Program-made: the position numbers and the translations under genes | Notes under the pieces: model-generated | Told to the model about the DNA's origin: nothing | The model's database searches: none | Seen by the model: the letters and a program-made list of their open reading frames with translations, nothing else | From: Lycorma delicatula | Lineage: Eukaryota > Arthropoda > Insecta > Hemiptera > Fulgoridae | Assembly (NCBI RefSeq): GCF_047948215.1 | Contig: NC_134463.1 | Span: 56,860,201-56,924,200 of the forward strand | DNA length: 64,000 bases | Direction: 5' to 3' | Shown here: positions 63,582 to 64,000 of the stretch, in pieces | How positions within the stretch are numbered: position 1 is the stretch's first letter | Layout: each line of letters starts with the position of its first letter

Positions 63582-64000
63582 CTTGAATAAAACGTAAAAA
63601 ATAAAATAGTAATAAATCTATAGTTAAATGAAATTTTTTTAAAATTTTATCACAAAATGAAATCAATGAATGTATTTTTAATTATGACTTACGCATTAGT
63701 ATTTTCAGTAAATTACTTTTATTTTATTGTTAATTTCTCCAACATAGTAAAAATGTGACAGTGTAATGCCCATATACGAAAGTACATTAATCTATTGCTA
63801 TATACTACCTGTGTCGTATTCTTCTATCCATGATAGATGTAAAGCATCTGAGATTCAAATGATACTGATCAGAATTGTTTTCTATGAGAATAATGCTGTT
63901 CATTATACAACCAATCTCTGAGATGAACAGATAAAACATATCTACTGTTAAATGTCACCTATAATTCAGAAAGGTTGGTAAGCTGATATGTAACTGTATG
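63582..64000. other. Upstream intron of the SLC26-type gene
   Basis: No further STAS or transmembrane exon is seen up to the window end. Confidence 0.5.

Overview
This is an AT-rich eukaryotic window with long, transposon-filled introns, GT-AG and GC-AG splice junctions, and no operons or ribosome binding sites. The mobile-element mix (many mariner copies, R1- and jockey-type LINEs, a BEL/Pao element, a Penelope-like fragment and tRNA-derived SINEs) fits an insect with a large genome. The 'craniofacial development protein 2-like' LINE type and the SINE heads make a hemipteran plausible, but that is an inference. Only two host genes are visible.

Gene 1 (plus strand, about 3127-49193, 5' end outside the window) has eight phase-consistent coding exons giving about 446 residues. 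Exon 1 carries the C-terminal part of a PPPDE (DeSI-type, peptidase C97) domain with its catalytic-type Cys. Exons 2-4 encode a highly charged, lysine-rich linker. Exons 5-8 encode a helical repeat domain that I read as a PUL domain, ending in a stop at 49191-49193. This would be a PPPDE-PUL fusion, presumably acting in SUMO/ubiquitin processing or linked to Cdc48/p97. The join between exons 3 and 4 needs a GC donor at 17486. A 57-nt in-frame candidate cassette exon lies at 46053-46109.

Gene 2 (minus strand, 63581 down to 60891, 5' end beyond the window) is the last two coding exons of an SLC26-type sulfate/anion transporter. They encode its cytoplasmic STAS domain. Its intron also appears to use a GC donor. 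The two genes converge tail to tail, with about 11.4 kb of LINE debris between them.

Mobile elements by region. 1-1715: decayed LINE. 3681-4957: nearly full-length mariner with both inverted repeats. 6645-6829: palindromic foldback element. 11.1-15.7 kb: three more mariners. 18.99-19.37 kb: mariner tail. 19809-25293: BEL/Pao element on the minus strand with both LTRs and a SINE nested inside. 26.0-27.5 kb: Tc1-like fragment, SINE and mariner. 28.2-28.6 kb: Ty3/gypsy-like gag. 30.15-30.37 and 36.3-37.1 kb: mariners. 42.7-43.65 kb: two head-to-tail copies of a LINE 3' tail. 50.6-51.65 kb: LINE ORF1 and ORF2 pieces. 54.2-60.5 kb: at least five different LINE fragments in both orientations. 62.1-62.65 kb: Penelope-like reverse transcriptase fragment. 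SINEs are scattered throughout. Every mobile-element coding region seen carries stops or frameshifts; the R1-clade copy at 54.9-56.6 kb is the best preserved.
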